A stretch of 64,000 nucleotides of DNA, from assembly GCF_034048115.1 (NCBI RefSeq), contig NZ_CP139145.1, positions 3,348,001 through 3,412,000 on the forward strand, written 5' to 3'. This document shows, one piece after another, positions 55,604 through 64,000 of the stretch (positions are counted from its first letter, which is position 1; every line of letters starts with the position of its first letter). This DNA is from Pseudarthrobacter sp. IC2-21. Its GTDB lineage: Bacteria > Actinomycetota > Actinomycetes > Actinomycetales > Micrococcaceae. Both the position numbers and the translations under genes were made by a program. The notes beneath the pieces were generated by a model. It was given only the letters and a program-made list of their open reading frames with translations, did not search any database and had not been told where the DNA came from.

Positions 55604-55698
55604 AATGGGCTGTTCAAGGGGTCCCCGCGGGTAACTTTTGTCCGTTCCCAGACACCTGGGCGCAGGGCCGAAGGGCACCCCCGGGCAGGGCCGGGTCG

Positions 55699-55775
55699 GG
55701 TGAGAGAGGGTTTCGGAAAAACCCACGTTAAGTGAGAGAGGGTTTCGGAAGAACCCACGTTAAGTGAGAGAGCGT
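55699..55775 (+). repeat. 32-bp tandem repeat, locus D (2.4 units)
   Basis: Units begin at 55699, 55731 and 55763. The first two cores read AGAGAGGGT rather than AGAGAGCGT, and both spacers contain ACCCACGTTA; the last unit keeps the standard core. It lies about 100 bp before the oligopeptidase start. Confidence 0.9.
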
Positions 55776-55873
55776 CCGGGGGGAGGCGAAGCGGGCAGGG
55801 GGAAGCGGGGGCGGCGCTACCCCGGTAGCGAACGGGCGTGCCCTTTGTCTGCGGGGGTCTCTATATTGAAGGA

Positions 55874-58117
55874 ATGACTCAGACTCCGCTGCAGGATTCC
55901 GCCGGTTCCGCCCCCGATTCCGCCGCCCCCAGGCCGCCGGTCGCCAAGAAGGTCCCCCACGTGCGGACCCACCACGGCGATACCTTCGTGGACAACTACG
56001 AGTGGCTGCGCGACAAGGAGTCACCGGAGGTTGTGGAGCACCTGAAGGCCGAAAACGCCTACCAGGAGGCCGTCACCGCGCACCAGGAGCCGCTGCGCGA
56101 GGCCATCTTCCAGGAAATCAAGGGCCGCACGCAGGAGACAGACTTGTCTGTCCCGAACCGCAAGGACGGCTGGTGGTATTTCAGCCGCTCGGCGGAGGGC
56201 AAGGAATACGGCATCCAGTGCCGCGTCCGGGCCCAGGACACCGGCAACCGCGTGGCGGACTGGACTCCCCCGGCGGTGGAGGCCGGCGTCGAAATCCCGG
56301 GTGAGGAAGTGCTGCTGGACGGGAACGTGGAGGCCGAGGGTCAGCCGTTCTTCTCCGTGGGCGGCTCGGCGGTGACCGTGGACGGCAACCTCTTCGCCTA
56401 CGCCGTGGACAACGCCGGTGATGAACGCTTCACCCTGCACATCAAGGACCTGCGGACCGGCGAGCTCCTGCCGGACGTCATCGAGAACGTTTTCTACGGC
56501 GTCAGCTTCTCCCCCGACGGCACCCGGATCTTCTACACGGTGGTGGACGATTCGTGGCGCCCCTACCAGGTGAAAGCCCACGTCCTGGGCACGCCCGTCA
56601 CCGAGGACGAGGTGATTTACCAGGAGGACGACGTCGCCATGTGGCTGGGCTTTGAGCTCTCCTCGGACAGGCGCTACCTCGTGCTGGGCATCGGCTGCTC
56701 CGAGTACAGCGAGACGCGCCTGTTGCGCTTCGATGACCCGACGGCGGCGATCACCACGGTGATTTCCCGCGACGAACGCGTCCTGTACGAGGCCGAACCC
56801 TTCCTCCTCGAGGGCGCCGACGGGGAAAAGCAGGAGCGCATCCTCATCACGCACAACCGGAACGCCGTGAACTCCATGGTCTCCCTGGTTGACCCGGCCG
56901 AGCTCACCAAGCCGCTCGCCGAGCAGCACTGGAGCACCGTCGTCGAACATTCCGACGACGTCCGCGTCAACGGTGCGGGCGTCACCTCCACGCACCTGAT
57001 CGTCTCCGTCCGAAAGGACACCATCGAACGGGTGCAGGTGATGGGACTTTCCGGCCTCGGCACCCCCGCACAGGAGGCCCCCGTGGAGCCCGCCTTCGAC
57101 GAGGAGCTGTACACGGCCGGCGTGGGCGGATCCGACTATGAGGCGCCGGTGATCCGGCTGGGCTACACGTCCTATTTCACGCCGTCGCGCGTGTACGACT
57201 TTGTCCTGCCCACTCCGGATCAGCCCGCCGGCGAGCTGCTGCTCCGCAAGGAAAGCCCCGTACTGGGCGGCTACTCCGCTGCCGATTACGTGGCCACCCG
57301 GGAATGGGCGGACGCGCCGGACGGCACCCGGATCCCGCTCTCCGTCCTGCGGCACAAGAGCATCAAACAGGATTCGACGGCGGCGGGCCTGGTTTACGGG
57401 TACGGCTCGTATGAGCTGAGCATGGACCCCGGTTTCGGCATCGCGCGGTTGTCCCTGCTGGACCGCGGGGTGGTGTTTGTTATCGCCCACATCCGCGGCG
57501 GTGGCGAGCTGGGCCGGCACTGGTACGAGGACGGCAAGAAGCTGACCAAAAAGAACACGTTCACGGACTTCGTGGCCGCCACCGACTGGCTCGCGAACTC
57601 GGGCTGGGTGGACCCCTCACGGATTGCGGCCATGGGCGGCTCCGCGGGCGGCCTGCTGATGGGCGCGGTGGCCAACCTGGCGCCGGAAAAGTACGCCGCG
57701 GTGGTGGCACAGGTGCCGTTCGTGGACCCGTTGACGTCCATCCTGGATCCGGAACTTCCGCTGTCCGCCCTGGAATGGGAGGAATGGGGCAACCCGATCA
57801 CGGACCCTGAGGTGTACGCGTACATGAATTCCTACTCGCCGTACGAGAACGTGCGGGAGGTGGCCTACCCGAAGATCGCCGCGGTGACGTCCTTCAACGA
57901 CACCCGCGTGCTCTACGTGGAGCCGGCCAAGTGGGTCCAGGAGCTGCGGAACAAGACCACCGGCAGCGAGCCCATCGTGATGAAGATCGAAATGGACGGC
58001 GGACACGGCGGCGCCTCCGGCCGGTACGTCCAATGGCGCGAGCGCGCCTGGGACTACGCGTTCATCGCCGATTCGCTCGGCGCCACGGAGCTGCTCCCGG
58101 GCGCCGGCCTGAAGTAA
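55874..58117 (+). CDS. ptrB: Oligopeptidase B (prolyl oligopeptidase family S9A)
   Basis: A 747-residue serine peptidase that cuts short peptides after basic residues. N-terminal seven-bladed propeller region; C-terminal alpha/beta hydrolase with catalytic Ser in IAAMGGSAGGLLMGAV, acid in TSFNDTRV and His in MDGGHGGASGR. The activity motif YGSYELSMDPGF fits the family. ATG 55874 chosen (GAAGG just before); a frame opens at 55838. It stands alone. Confidence 0.94.
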   Translation: MTQTPLQDSAGSAPDSAAPRPPVAKKVPHVRTHHGDTFVDNYEWLRDKESPEVVEHLKAENAYQEAVTAHQEPLREAIFQEIKGRTQETDLSVPNRKDGWWYFSRSAEGKEYGIQCRVRAQDTGNRVADWTPPAVEAGVEIPGEEVLLDGNVEAEGQPFFSVGGSAVTVDGNLFAYAVDNAGDERFTLHIKDLRTGELLPDVIENVFYGVSFSPDGTRIFYTVVDDSWRPYQVKAHVLGTPVTEDEVIYQEDDVAMWLGFELSSDRRYLVLGIGCSEYSETRLLRFDDPTAAITTVISRDERVLYEAEPFLLEGADGEKQERILITHNRNAVNSMVSLVDPAELTKPLAEQHWSTVVEHSDDVRVNGAGVTSTHLIVSVRKDTIERVQVMGLSGLGTPAQEAPVEPAFDEELYTAGVGGSDYEAPVIRLGYTSYFTPSRVYDFVLPTPDQPAGELLLRKESPVLGGYSAADYVATREWADAPDGTRIPLSVLRHKSIKQDSTAAGLVYGYGSYELSMDPGFGIARLSLLDRGVVFVIAHIRGGGELGRHWYEDGKKLTKKNTFTDFVAATDWLANSGWVDPSRIAAMGGSAGGLLMGAVANLAPEKYAAVVAQVPFVDPLTSILDPELPLSALEWEEWGNPITDPEVYAYMNSYSPYENVREVAYPKIAAVTSFNDTRVLYVEPAKWVQELRNKTTGSEPIVMKIEMDGGHGGASGRYVQWRERAWDYAFIADSLGATELLPGAGLK

Positions 58118-58221
58118 CGCCACCCCTTTCCAATCAGGGGGGCCCGGGCCGGTGACCCGGAATACTAATCATGCTTACCATTGGGTGCAGCTTGTTTCCC
58201 GCCCGGGCCGAAGGAGCAGAC

Positions 58222-58428
58222 ATGTCGCTACGCAAAGGAACCTCCGTGCAATGGAACACGTCCCAGGGGCCCACGCACGGCAAAATCGTGGAAAAGAAGA
58301 CCAGCGACTTTGAACTGGACGGACACACGCACCGGGCCATCGAAGCAGAACCGCAGTACGTTGTGGAGTCCGCCAAAACCGGTGCCCGCGCGGCCCACAA
58401 AGCCGCGGCTCTGACCGAGAAGGGCTGA
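58222..58428 (+). CDS. DUF2945 (HVA1-type) small protein
   Basis: A 68-residue protein (GTSVQWNTSQGPTHGKIVEK, then EPQYVVESAKTGARAAHKAA) with the short beta-rich HVA1 fold found in bacteria and fungi. Role unknown. GAAGGAG precedes ATG 58222. It lies 4 bp from the SQR-like gene, so it is probably co-transcribed. Confidence 0.85.
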   Translation: MSLRKGTSVQWNTSQGPTHGKIVEKKTSDFELDGHTHRAIEAEPQYVVESAKTGARAAHKAAALTEKG

Positions 58429-58432
58429 GGCC

Positions 58433-59632
58433 ATGGCTGACGCGCATCACGAGGTGCTCATCGTCGGCGGCGGCAACGCGGGGATTTCCCTGGCGGCACG
58501 GCTGCGCCGGTACGGCGTCACTGACCTCGCCGTCGTCGAACCCAAAGACCACCACCTGTATCAGCCGCTCTTTTCCCACATTGCCGGCGGAAAGGCCAAG
58601 GCGGCGGAGGCCATCCGGCCGCAGGCCTCCGTCACTCCGCCGGGGGTCGCCTGGATCCGGGACGGGGCCTGGGTGATCAACGCCGCCGCCAACACGGTGA
58701 CACTGAACTCCGGCGACCAGGTGACCTACAGCCACTTGGTGGTCTGCCCGGGACTGCAGCTGGACTGGGACAAGGTTCCGGGCCTCGAAGCCGCGGTCCA
58801 TTCGCCGTTCGGATCGTCCCACTACGAGTTCGATCTTGCCCCCAAAACCTGGACGCTGCTCAGCAGCCTCAAGGCCGGCACCGCGGTGTTCACCATGCCC
58901 TCCGGACCGGCCAAGTGCGCCGGCGCGGCCCAGAAGCCCATGTACCTGGCCTGCGATTACTGGCAGGACCACGGAGTCCTCGATGCCATCCGGGTGATCA
59001 TGGTCCAGCCCTATCCCACCGTGTACGGCGTCCCGGGCGTCGACGACGAACTCAACCGGAAGATCGCCGAGTACGGCATCGAGCTGCGCCTCAACAGCGA
59101 ACTCACGGCCGTGGACGCCCTCGGACGGACCGCACTGGTCCGGGACAACGCGGCGGGCACCACCGAGGAAATCCCTTACGACGTCCTCAACGCGGTCCCG
59201 CCGCAGTCTGCCCCGGACTGGCTAAAGGCCACCGATTTGCCCGCCCCCGGCGACGGCGGCGGGTTTGTGCAGGTGGACCCGGCAACCCTGCAGCACGTCC
59301 GCTACCCCAACGTCTGGTCCCTGGGGGACGCCGCCGCAACCACCAATTCCAAGTGTGGCGGCGCACTGCGCAAGCAGACCAAGGTGCTTGCCAAGAACCT
59401 CGTGGCAGCCCGCAAGGGGACGCCCCCGACCCAAAAGTACGACGGCTACGCAGTGTGTCCGTTCACCGTCTCCCGCTCCACGGTGGTGTTCGCCGAGTTC
59501 GACGCCGACTACCGGCCCAAACCCACCATCCCTAAGGTGCCCACGTGGAAGGAAAGCCGGGCGTCATGGGTGGTGGACCGCGACGTTTTCCCCCAGGTCT
59601 ACTGGAACCTGATCCTCAAGGGCCGGGCGTAG
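58433..59632 (+). CDS. Sulfide:quinone oxidoreductase-like flavoprotein
   Basis: A 399-residue FAD protein of the pyridine nucleotide-disulfide family. VLIVGGGNAGISLAARL binds FAD; cysteines in SGPAKCAGAAQK and NSKCGGAL are placed like those of SQR. The C-terminus is hydrophobic. It would oxidise sulfide with quinone at the membrane, but only two of the three SQR cysteines are clear, so substrate is uncertain. Starts 4 bp after the DUF2945 stop. Confidence 0.75.
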   Translation: MADAHHEVLIVGGGNAGISLAARLRRYGVTDLAVVEPKDHHLYQPLFSHIAGGKAKAAEAIRPQASVTPPGVAWIRDGAWVINAAANTVTLNSGDQVTYSHLVVCPGLQLDWDKVPGLEAAVHSPFGSSHYEFDLAPKTWTLLSSLKAGTAVFTMPSGPAKCAGAAQKPMYLACDYWQDHGVLDAIRVIMVQPYPTVYGVPGVDDELNRKIAEYGIELRLNSELTAVDALGRTALVRDNAAGTTEEIPYDVLNAVPPQSAPDWLKATDLPAPGDGGGFVQVDPATLQHVRYPNVWSLGDAAATTNSKCGGALRKQTKVLAKNLVAARKGTPPTQKYDGYAVCPFTVSRSTVVFAEFDADYRPKPTIPKVPTWKESRASWVVDRDVFPQVYWNLILKGRA

Positions 59633-59669
59633 CCGCGGGCCTTCACCCGGGCGGACGTGTGGCGGGCCT

Positions 59670-60221
59670 TCACCGGCTGTGCCACTCGTCAGCCAAAATC
59701 GCGTAGACCAGTTCGGTGGCCCACTCGCCCTTGTAGTGCCACTTGTCCACGTGCCGGGCTTCGAGTCGCATGCCGAGCCGTTCACAAAGGGCGGCCGATG
59801 CGGTGTTGAGGGCATCGAGCCGCGCCTCGATCCGGTGGAAAGCCAGCTCGCCGAATCCCAGGTCCAGTACGGCCGCTGCCGCTTCGCTTCCGTAGCCCTG
59901 TCCGCGCGCCTCCGGAGCCAGGGTCCAGCCCACTTCGGCCTGCCCGCGGCCCGGCACCCACTTGAGCACCACTTCGCCCAGGAGTCCCGGACCGTCCGCC
60001 GCCTCGATGGCCAGGCAGATCCAGTCGCCCTCCTTGTCAAAGCTGAAGTTGGCGTACTTGCCCACGGACTCCATTGACTTGGTGTAGCTTTTCGCCGGCC
60101 CGGGCAGGAAACGGGCGGTTTCCGGGAGGGAGTGGTAGGCGTGGAAGGTGTCCAGGTCGCGGCCCTCGAAGCGGCGCAGGACCAACCGTTCCGTTCGGAG
60201 GGGCAGGGTAATTTCCGGCAT
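59670..60221 (-). CDS. GNAT-family N-acetyltransferase
   Basis: A 183-residue RimJ/RimL-like acetyltransferase: TERLVLRRFEGRDLDTFHAYHSL at the start and the acetyl-CoA loop EARGQGYGSEAAAAVL, then FHRIEARLDALNTAS. Acts on an amine of a protein or small molecule, unknown. Between the SQR-like and the sensor-kinase genes, transcribed opposite to both. Confidence 0.9.
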   Translation of the reverse strand: MPEITLPLRTERLVLRRFEGRDLDTFHAYHSLPETARFLPGPAKSYTKSMESVGKYANFSFDKEGDWICLAIEAADGPGLLGEVVLKWVPGRGQAEVGWTLAPEARGQGYGSEAAAAVLDLGFGELAFHRIEARLDALNTASAALCERLGMRLEARHVDKWHYKGEWATELVYAILADEWHSR

Positions 60222-60277
60222 GGAGTGAAGGCTACGCCATGCGCCCTCAGCTCGATCAAAGCTGACAGACTGTCACT

Positions 60278-61903
60278 GTGGCAAAGGGAATTCATCGCAT
60301 TCTTCCGGGCGGGGCCCGCGGCGCGGGCAGAACCATCGCCCTGCCGCGCAAACGAGCCCCGCTGACCCTCGGCCGTGCCCGCACGACGGCCGGCTTTATC
60401 CTCGCCGTGCTCCTTCCGGCACTCGCCACCCTGGTTCTTTCCCTCGCCCCGGATCTGAATCTCGCCACCCATGTGCTGGTCCATCTGACCGGCGTCATGG
60501 CGGTGGCCTTCATCGGCGGCTTGTGGCCGGCGGTGGTGGCTGCGCTGCTGGATTCCCTGCTGCTCAACTACTTCGAAACGGAACCGGTGGGGACGTTCAG
60601 CGTCAAGGATCCGCAGAACATTTTCGCGCTGCTGGTCTTCCTCGGCTCGGCCATTGCCGTGTCCCTGCTGGTGGGTCTCTCGGCCCGGCGCGCCCGCGAG
60701 GCCGCCCGGGCACGGTCCGAGGCGGCAACCCTCGCTGATCTGGCCCGGGATGCGCTGATCCAGGACGACACCGTGGCGGCTTTCCTCACCAAAGTCCGGG
60801 ATACTTTCCAGGTCCGGTCCGCCGGGCTCTACACCCGGCCGGACGGCCAGCAGCCGGACAACCGGCAGACAGAGAACCGGCAGCCGGACAACCGGCAGGC
60901 AGAGTACAGCGGAGGCTGGGCGCTTCAGGCGTATTCCGGCGAGGTGCCTCCCCCGCCGCCCGGCTCCGAGGATCCCGCTGCCGGTGCCGTTGAACTTCCG
61001 AACCCGGCAACGGCGCTGGTGGTCACCGGCAGGGCCCTGTCGCCGGGAGACCGGCGCCTGCTGACCGCCTACGGGTCCCATCTCCTCCTGCTGCGCCAGC
61101 GCCAGTCGCTGCAGCACCAGCTGAGCGAGACAGCCAAGCTGGCCGAGGGCAACAGCATCCGGACCTCCATCCTGCGCGCCGTCAGCCATGACCTGCGGAC
61201 ACCGCTGGCGGGAATCAAGCTTGCCGTGACGGCCCTGCGGCGGCAAAACAAGCGGCTCCCGGCGGAGGTCCAGGCCGAAATGCTGGAGACCATCGAGTCG
61301 TATTCAGACCGGCTCGAATCCCTGGTGGGCAACCTTCTGGACATGTCCAGGATTTCGAGCGGATCCGCTGCGCCCCTCACCGCGCCGGTGACGTGGCGGG
61401 ATGCGATCGAAGAGGCTTTGCGGGGAATTCCCGACGGCGCCATCAGGGTCGATCTCGCTCAGAACCTTCCGCTTATCGACGCTGACTTGGGGATGCTGGA
61501 GCGGGTCATCGCCAACATTGCGGAAAACGCCCTGAAATACGCGCCCGGCTCGGATGTGGTCATCGTGGGGCCCGCGAGCGGAACCGCAGCGGCCACCCTG
61601 GAGGGCCGTCCGTGCGGTGAACTGAGGATCGTCGATCACGGCCAGGGGGTTCCCGCCGCCAATGTCGTGAGCATGTTCGAACCCTTCCAGCGGCTCGACG
61701 ACGCCCCGGATGGCCTGGGCATCGGCCTGGGCCTCGCCGTCGCGAAGGGTTTCACCGAAGCCATGGGCGGCCAGCTCGCCGCGGAGCCGACCCCCGGCGG
61801 GGGCCTGACGATGGTCATCCGCCTGCCCCTCTCCAGCGGACCCGAGAACGCGCACCTCACGTCCCGGGCTGACGGACGCTCCACAGAGGCGGGCCGGCGA
61901 TGA
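60278..61903 (+). CDS. KdpD-like sensor histidine kinase (DUF4118 type, short form)
   Basis: A 541-residue kinase with four membrane helices (about 35-140, DUF4118 region), a GAF-like linker and a kinase core: H-box LRAVSHDLRTPLAG, N-box NIAENALKYAP and G-box GLGIGLGLAVAKGF. It lacks the KdpD and universal-stress-protein domains that normally precede the helices. The linker carries two 10-residue repeats (PDNRQTEN/PDNRQAEY). GTG 60278 start. ATGA overlap with the response-regulator gene. Confidence 0.87.
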   Translation: MAKGIHRILPGGARGAGRTIALPRKRAPLTLGRARTTAGFILAVLLPALATLVLSLAPDLNLATHVLVHLTGVMAVAFIGGLWPAVVAALLDSLLLNYFETEPVGTFSVKDPQNIFALLVFLGSAIAVSLLVGLSARRAREAARARSEAATLADLARDALIQDDTVAAFLTKVRDTFQVRSAGLYTRPDGQQPDNRQTENRQPDNRQAEYSGGWALQAYSGEVPPPPPGSEDPAAGAVELPNPATALVVTGRALSPGDRRLLTAYGSHLLLLRQRQSLQHQLSETAKLAEGNSIRTSILRAVSHDLRTPLAGIKLAVTALRRQNKRLPAEVQAEMLETIESYSDRLESLVGNLLDMSRISSGSAAPLTAPVTWRDAIEEALRGIPDGAIRVDLAQNLPLIDADLGMLERVIANIAENALKYAPGSDVVIVGPASGTAAATLEGRPCGELRIVDHGQGVPAANVVSMFEPFQRLDDAPDGLGIGLGLAVAKGFTEAMGGQLAAEPTPGGGLTMVIRLPLSSGPENAHLTSRADGRSTEAGRR

Positions 61904-62583
61904 GGACGGTGCTCGTCGTGGATGATGAAGCCCAACTCCTGCGCGCACTGCAGGTCAACCTGCATGCCGAGGGGTACAGCGTGCTCACGGCACTGGACGG
62001 AGCCGCCGCCCTCCTGCATGCCGAGAACAGCCGGCCGGACATCATCGTGCTGGACCTGGGCCTGCCGGACATCAATGGCGTGGACGTCATCACCAGGATC
62101 CGCCGCACCAGCAACACACCGATCATCGTGCTGTCCGCCCGGCACGGATCCGTGGACAAGGTCAGGGCCCTCGACGCGGGGGCCGATGACTACGTCACCA
62201 AACCGTTCGGGCTGGACGAGCTCCTGGCGCGGCTGCGGGTGGCCGAACGCCGGCTCGGTTCCTCGGACGGCGGCGAACAGCCCGGGAACATCGACGTCGG
62301 GGACTTCCAGGTGGACCTGGCCAGCCAAAAGGTGACCCGCGACGGCGCACCGGTGCGGCTAACCCCGCGGGAGTGGGGCATCCTGCAGCTGTTGGTCCGG
62401 AACCCGGGGCGGCTCATCACACAGCAGCAGATGCTGGCGAAGATCTGGGGCCCGGGTTACGGCAACGAGACCCACTACCTTCGGGTCTACATGGGCCAGC
62501 TGCGCCGCAAGCTCGAAGCCGACCCCGCCCGGCCCCGGCACCTGCTCACCGAAGCCGGCATGGGGTACCGCTTCGAGCCGTAA
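61900..62583 (+). CDS. KdpE-like OmpR-family response regulator
   Basis: A 227-residue regulator: receiver domain (TVLVVDDEAQLLRALQ, phosphorylation Asp in IIVLDLGLPD) and OmpR winged helix (LTPREWGILQLLVRNPGRLI, then YLRVYMGQLRRKLE). Similar to KdpE. It overlaps the kinase by 4 bp. Targets unknown; the permease at 62686, 102 bp downstream, is the obvious candidate. Confidence 0.92.
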   Translation: MRTVLVVDDEAQLLRALQVNLHAEGYSVLTALDGAAALLHAENSRPDIIVLDLGLPDINGVDVITRIRRTSNTPIIVLSARHGSVDKVRALDAGADDYVTKPFGLDELLARLRVAERRLGSSDGGEQPGNIDVGDFQVDLASQKVTRDGAPVRLTPREWGILQLLVRNPGRLITQQQMLAKIWGPGYGNETHYLRVYMGQLRRKLEADPARPRHLLTEAGMGYRFEP

Positions 62584-62685
62584 AGGATTCGTCAATAATT
62601 TGTTCTTTCGCGGGGTGGCAATTTTCGCCGGTGTTAGCTTCGGAGTGTGATCTCGAGCGTGCAAGTGCCGCCCGGAAAGGACTCC

Positions 62686-64000
62686 ATGACCACCTTGAGC
62701 AGGACCCCGACAGACCCGTCGGCCCCGCGTCCGCACGGCAAGACCGCCCTGCGTAATTGGCTGCTCTTCGGGCTGCAGGACAGCAAGGGTGCGCATCAGG
62801 GCCCGGGCGGGGTGACCACCGCCCACGAGAAGAAGCACAGCTGGTGGCAGGTCATGTGCCTGACCGGTGTGGACTACTTCTCCACCCTCGGCTACCAGCC
62901 GGCCATCGCGGCCCTGGCTGCAGGCGTGATTTCCCCGCTGGCCACCATCGTGCTGGTCCTGGTCACGCTGCTCGGAGCCTTGCCGGTGTACCGGAGAGTG
63001 GCCGGGGAAAGCCACCGCGGCGAAGGTTCCATCGCCATGCTGGAGCGGCTCCTTCCGCGCTGGGGCGGCAAACTCTTCGTCCTGATCCTCCTCGGCTTCG
63101 CGGCGACGGACTTCATGATCACCATGACCCTGTCCGCGGCCGACGCCACGGCCCACCTGATCCAGAACCCGCTGGCCCCGGGCTGGCTGGCGGGGCAGAA
63201 CATCGCGGTCACGCTGTTCCTGCTGGCTCTGCTCGCCGCCGTGTTCCTGCGCGGGTTCAAGGAGGCCATCGGCGTCGCAGTTGTCCTGGTGGCCCTGTAC
63301 CTGGGGCTGAACGCGATCGTGGTTGTCCTGACCCTGGCGGAGGTGTTCACCCACACCGTTGCCATCGGCGACTGGTGGCAGGCGCTGACCACGTCCCACG
63401 GCAACCCGTTCATGGTGATCGGAATCGCGCTGCTGGTGTTCCCGAAGCTGGCGCTGGGCCTGTCGGGTTTTGAAACCGGGGTGGCCGTCATGCCGCAGAT
63501 CCGCGGCGCGGAGACCGACACCGAGGCGAACCCCGCAGGCCGGATCAAGGGCGCCCGGCGGCTCCTGACCACTGCTGCGGTGATCATGAGCGCGTTCCTG
63601 GTCACCACGTCCTTCATCACCGTGGTGCTGATCCCGCAGCAGGAATTCCAGCCCGGCGGACAGGCCAACGGCCGGGCCCTCGCCTTTCTGGCACACCAGT
63701 ACCTGGGCGTCGGTTTCGGCACCGTGTACGACATCAGCACCATCGCCATCCTCTGGTTCGCCGGCGCCTCCGCCATGGCCGGGCTGCTGAACCTGGTCCC
63801 CCGGTACCTGCCGCGCTACGGCATGGCGCCGGCCTGGGCCAAGGCCGTCCGGCCCCTGGTCCTGGTGTTCACGCTGATCGGGTTCCTCATCACCTTCCTG
63901 TTCAAGGCCGACGTCGATGCCCAGGGCGGTGCGTACGCCACCGGTGTGCTGGTGCTAATGACCTCTGCCGCCGTGGCGGTCACGCTCTCCGCCCGGCGCG
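62686..64000 (+). CDS. APC-superfamily permease, incomplete (cut by window end)
   Basis: The visible 438 residues include a polar N-terminus and about ten helices. Marked pieces are [57 protein letters not shown] and [17 protein letters not shown]. It resembles APC permeases sometimes assigned to potassium uptake (KimA/KUP-like). The adjacent Kdp-like two-component system supports potassium, but amino-acid transport is also possible. GGAAAGGA precedes ATG 62686. No kdpABC in view. Confidence 0.8.
   Translation, partial: MTTLSRTPTDPSAPRPHGKTALRNWLLFGLQDSKGAHQGPGGVTTAHEKKHSWWQVMCLTGVDYFSTLGYQPAIAALAAGVISPLATIVLVLVTLLGALPVYRRVAGESHRGEGSIAMLERLLPRWGGKLFVLILLGFAATDFMITMTLSAADATAHLIQNPLAPGWLAGQNIAVTLFLLALLAAVFLRGFKEAIGVAVVLVALYLGLNAIVVVLTLAEVFTHTVAIGDWWQALTTSHGNPFMVIGIALLVFPKLALGLSGFETGVAVMPQIRGAETDTEANPAGRIKGARRLLTTAAVIMSAFLVTTSFITVVLIPQQEFQPGGQANGRALAFLAHQYLGVGFGTVYDISTIAILWFAGASAMAGLLNLVPRYLPRYGMAPAWAKAVRPLVLVFTLIGFLITFLFKADVDAQGGAYATGVLVLMTSAAVAVTLSARR

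Larger units (their letters stand above)
55242..55873. other. 632-bp region between Hsp20 and oligopeptidase B genes
   Basis: Holds the Hsp20 upstream region, the hairpin at 55441-55465, a weak 46-codon minus-strand frame and locus D of the 32-bp repeat. Nothing else is recognised. Confidence 0.65.

Noticed and set aside
56021..57520. 499-codon minus-strand frame opposite ptrB
   Set aside because: Catalytic triad and full length of oligopeptidase B are on the plus strand.

Overview
The window is high-GC actinobacterial DNA. Gene content and protein style (glycine cleavage genes behind a tandem glycine riboswitch, LutABC with a lactate permease, DUF222-HNH protein, ANTAR regulators, CsoR-type copper box, LCP and LapA-type proteins) point to Arthrobacter/Pseudarthrobacter (Micrococcaceae). 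That assignment is inference. I see no rRNA, tRNA, phage or CRISPR array, and only one insertion sequence.

Layout: (1) 1-5224, minus strand: a five-gene run (Tat-exported protein, PqqD-like protein, HprK-like kinase fused to a PqqD domain, Wzc/CpsD-type tyrosine kinase, NTP_transf_5-type nucleotidyltransferase) followed by galU. This is the best candidate for a poorly described system: a surface-polysaccharide locus carrying the kinase/chaperone/nucleotidyltransferase set otherwise known from HPr-rel-A type loci and some lasso-peptide clusters. (2) 5.7-14 kb: cupredoxin lipoprotein, a CDP-alcohol phosphatidyltransferase, and the L-lactate module lutABC / lldP / GntR regulator with three TGGTCnGACCA operators. 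(3) 14-25 kb: small regulators, VOC proteins, an ABC exporter, two CPBP proteases, two GAF-ANTAR proteins, an HNH protein and a thioredoxin-reductase-like flavoprotein. (4) 25.1-26.3 kb: an intact IS630-family element inserted inside a long inverted repeat.

(5) 26.4-38.4 kb: one minus-strand glycine/serine/one-carbon block, gcvP-gcvT-gcvH-glyA-sdaA-lipA-MTHFR-cycA-purU, headed by a tandem glycine riboswitch. Glycine is imported, cleaved or joined to methylene-THF to give serine, serine is deaminated to pyruvate, and excess C1 units leave through MTHFR or PurU; LipA makes the lipoyl group for GcvH. (6) 38.6-48.1 kb: envelope proteins, a phosphoglycerate-mutase-like phosphatase, an esterase, then a metal region (CDF exporter with ArsR repressor, PAS-ANTAR protein, CopB-type ATPase behind a CsoR box, His-rich DUF6153-like protein, DUF305 lipoprotein, frameshifted BNR lipoprotein). 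(7) 48.2-64 kb: tyrosine phosphatase, LCP protein, PhoD phosphatase, NAD(P)HX dehydratase, Hsp20, oligopeptidase B, SQR-like flavoprotein, GNAT enzyme, and a KdpD/KdpE-like two-component system next to an APC permease cut by the window end.

Across the window, a dispersed family of 32-bp tandem repeats (core AGTGAGAGAGCGT) occurs at four places, in both orientations, with exact 32-bp periodicity. One copy supplies the first codons of a protein-coding gene. Several long, near-perfect inverted repeats also sit between genes.
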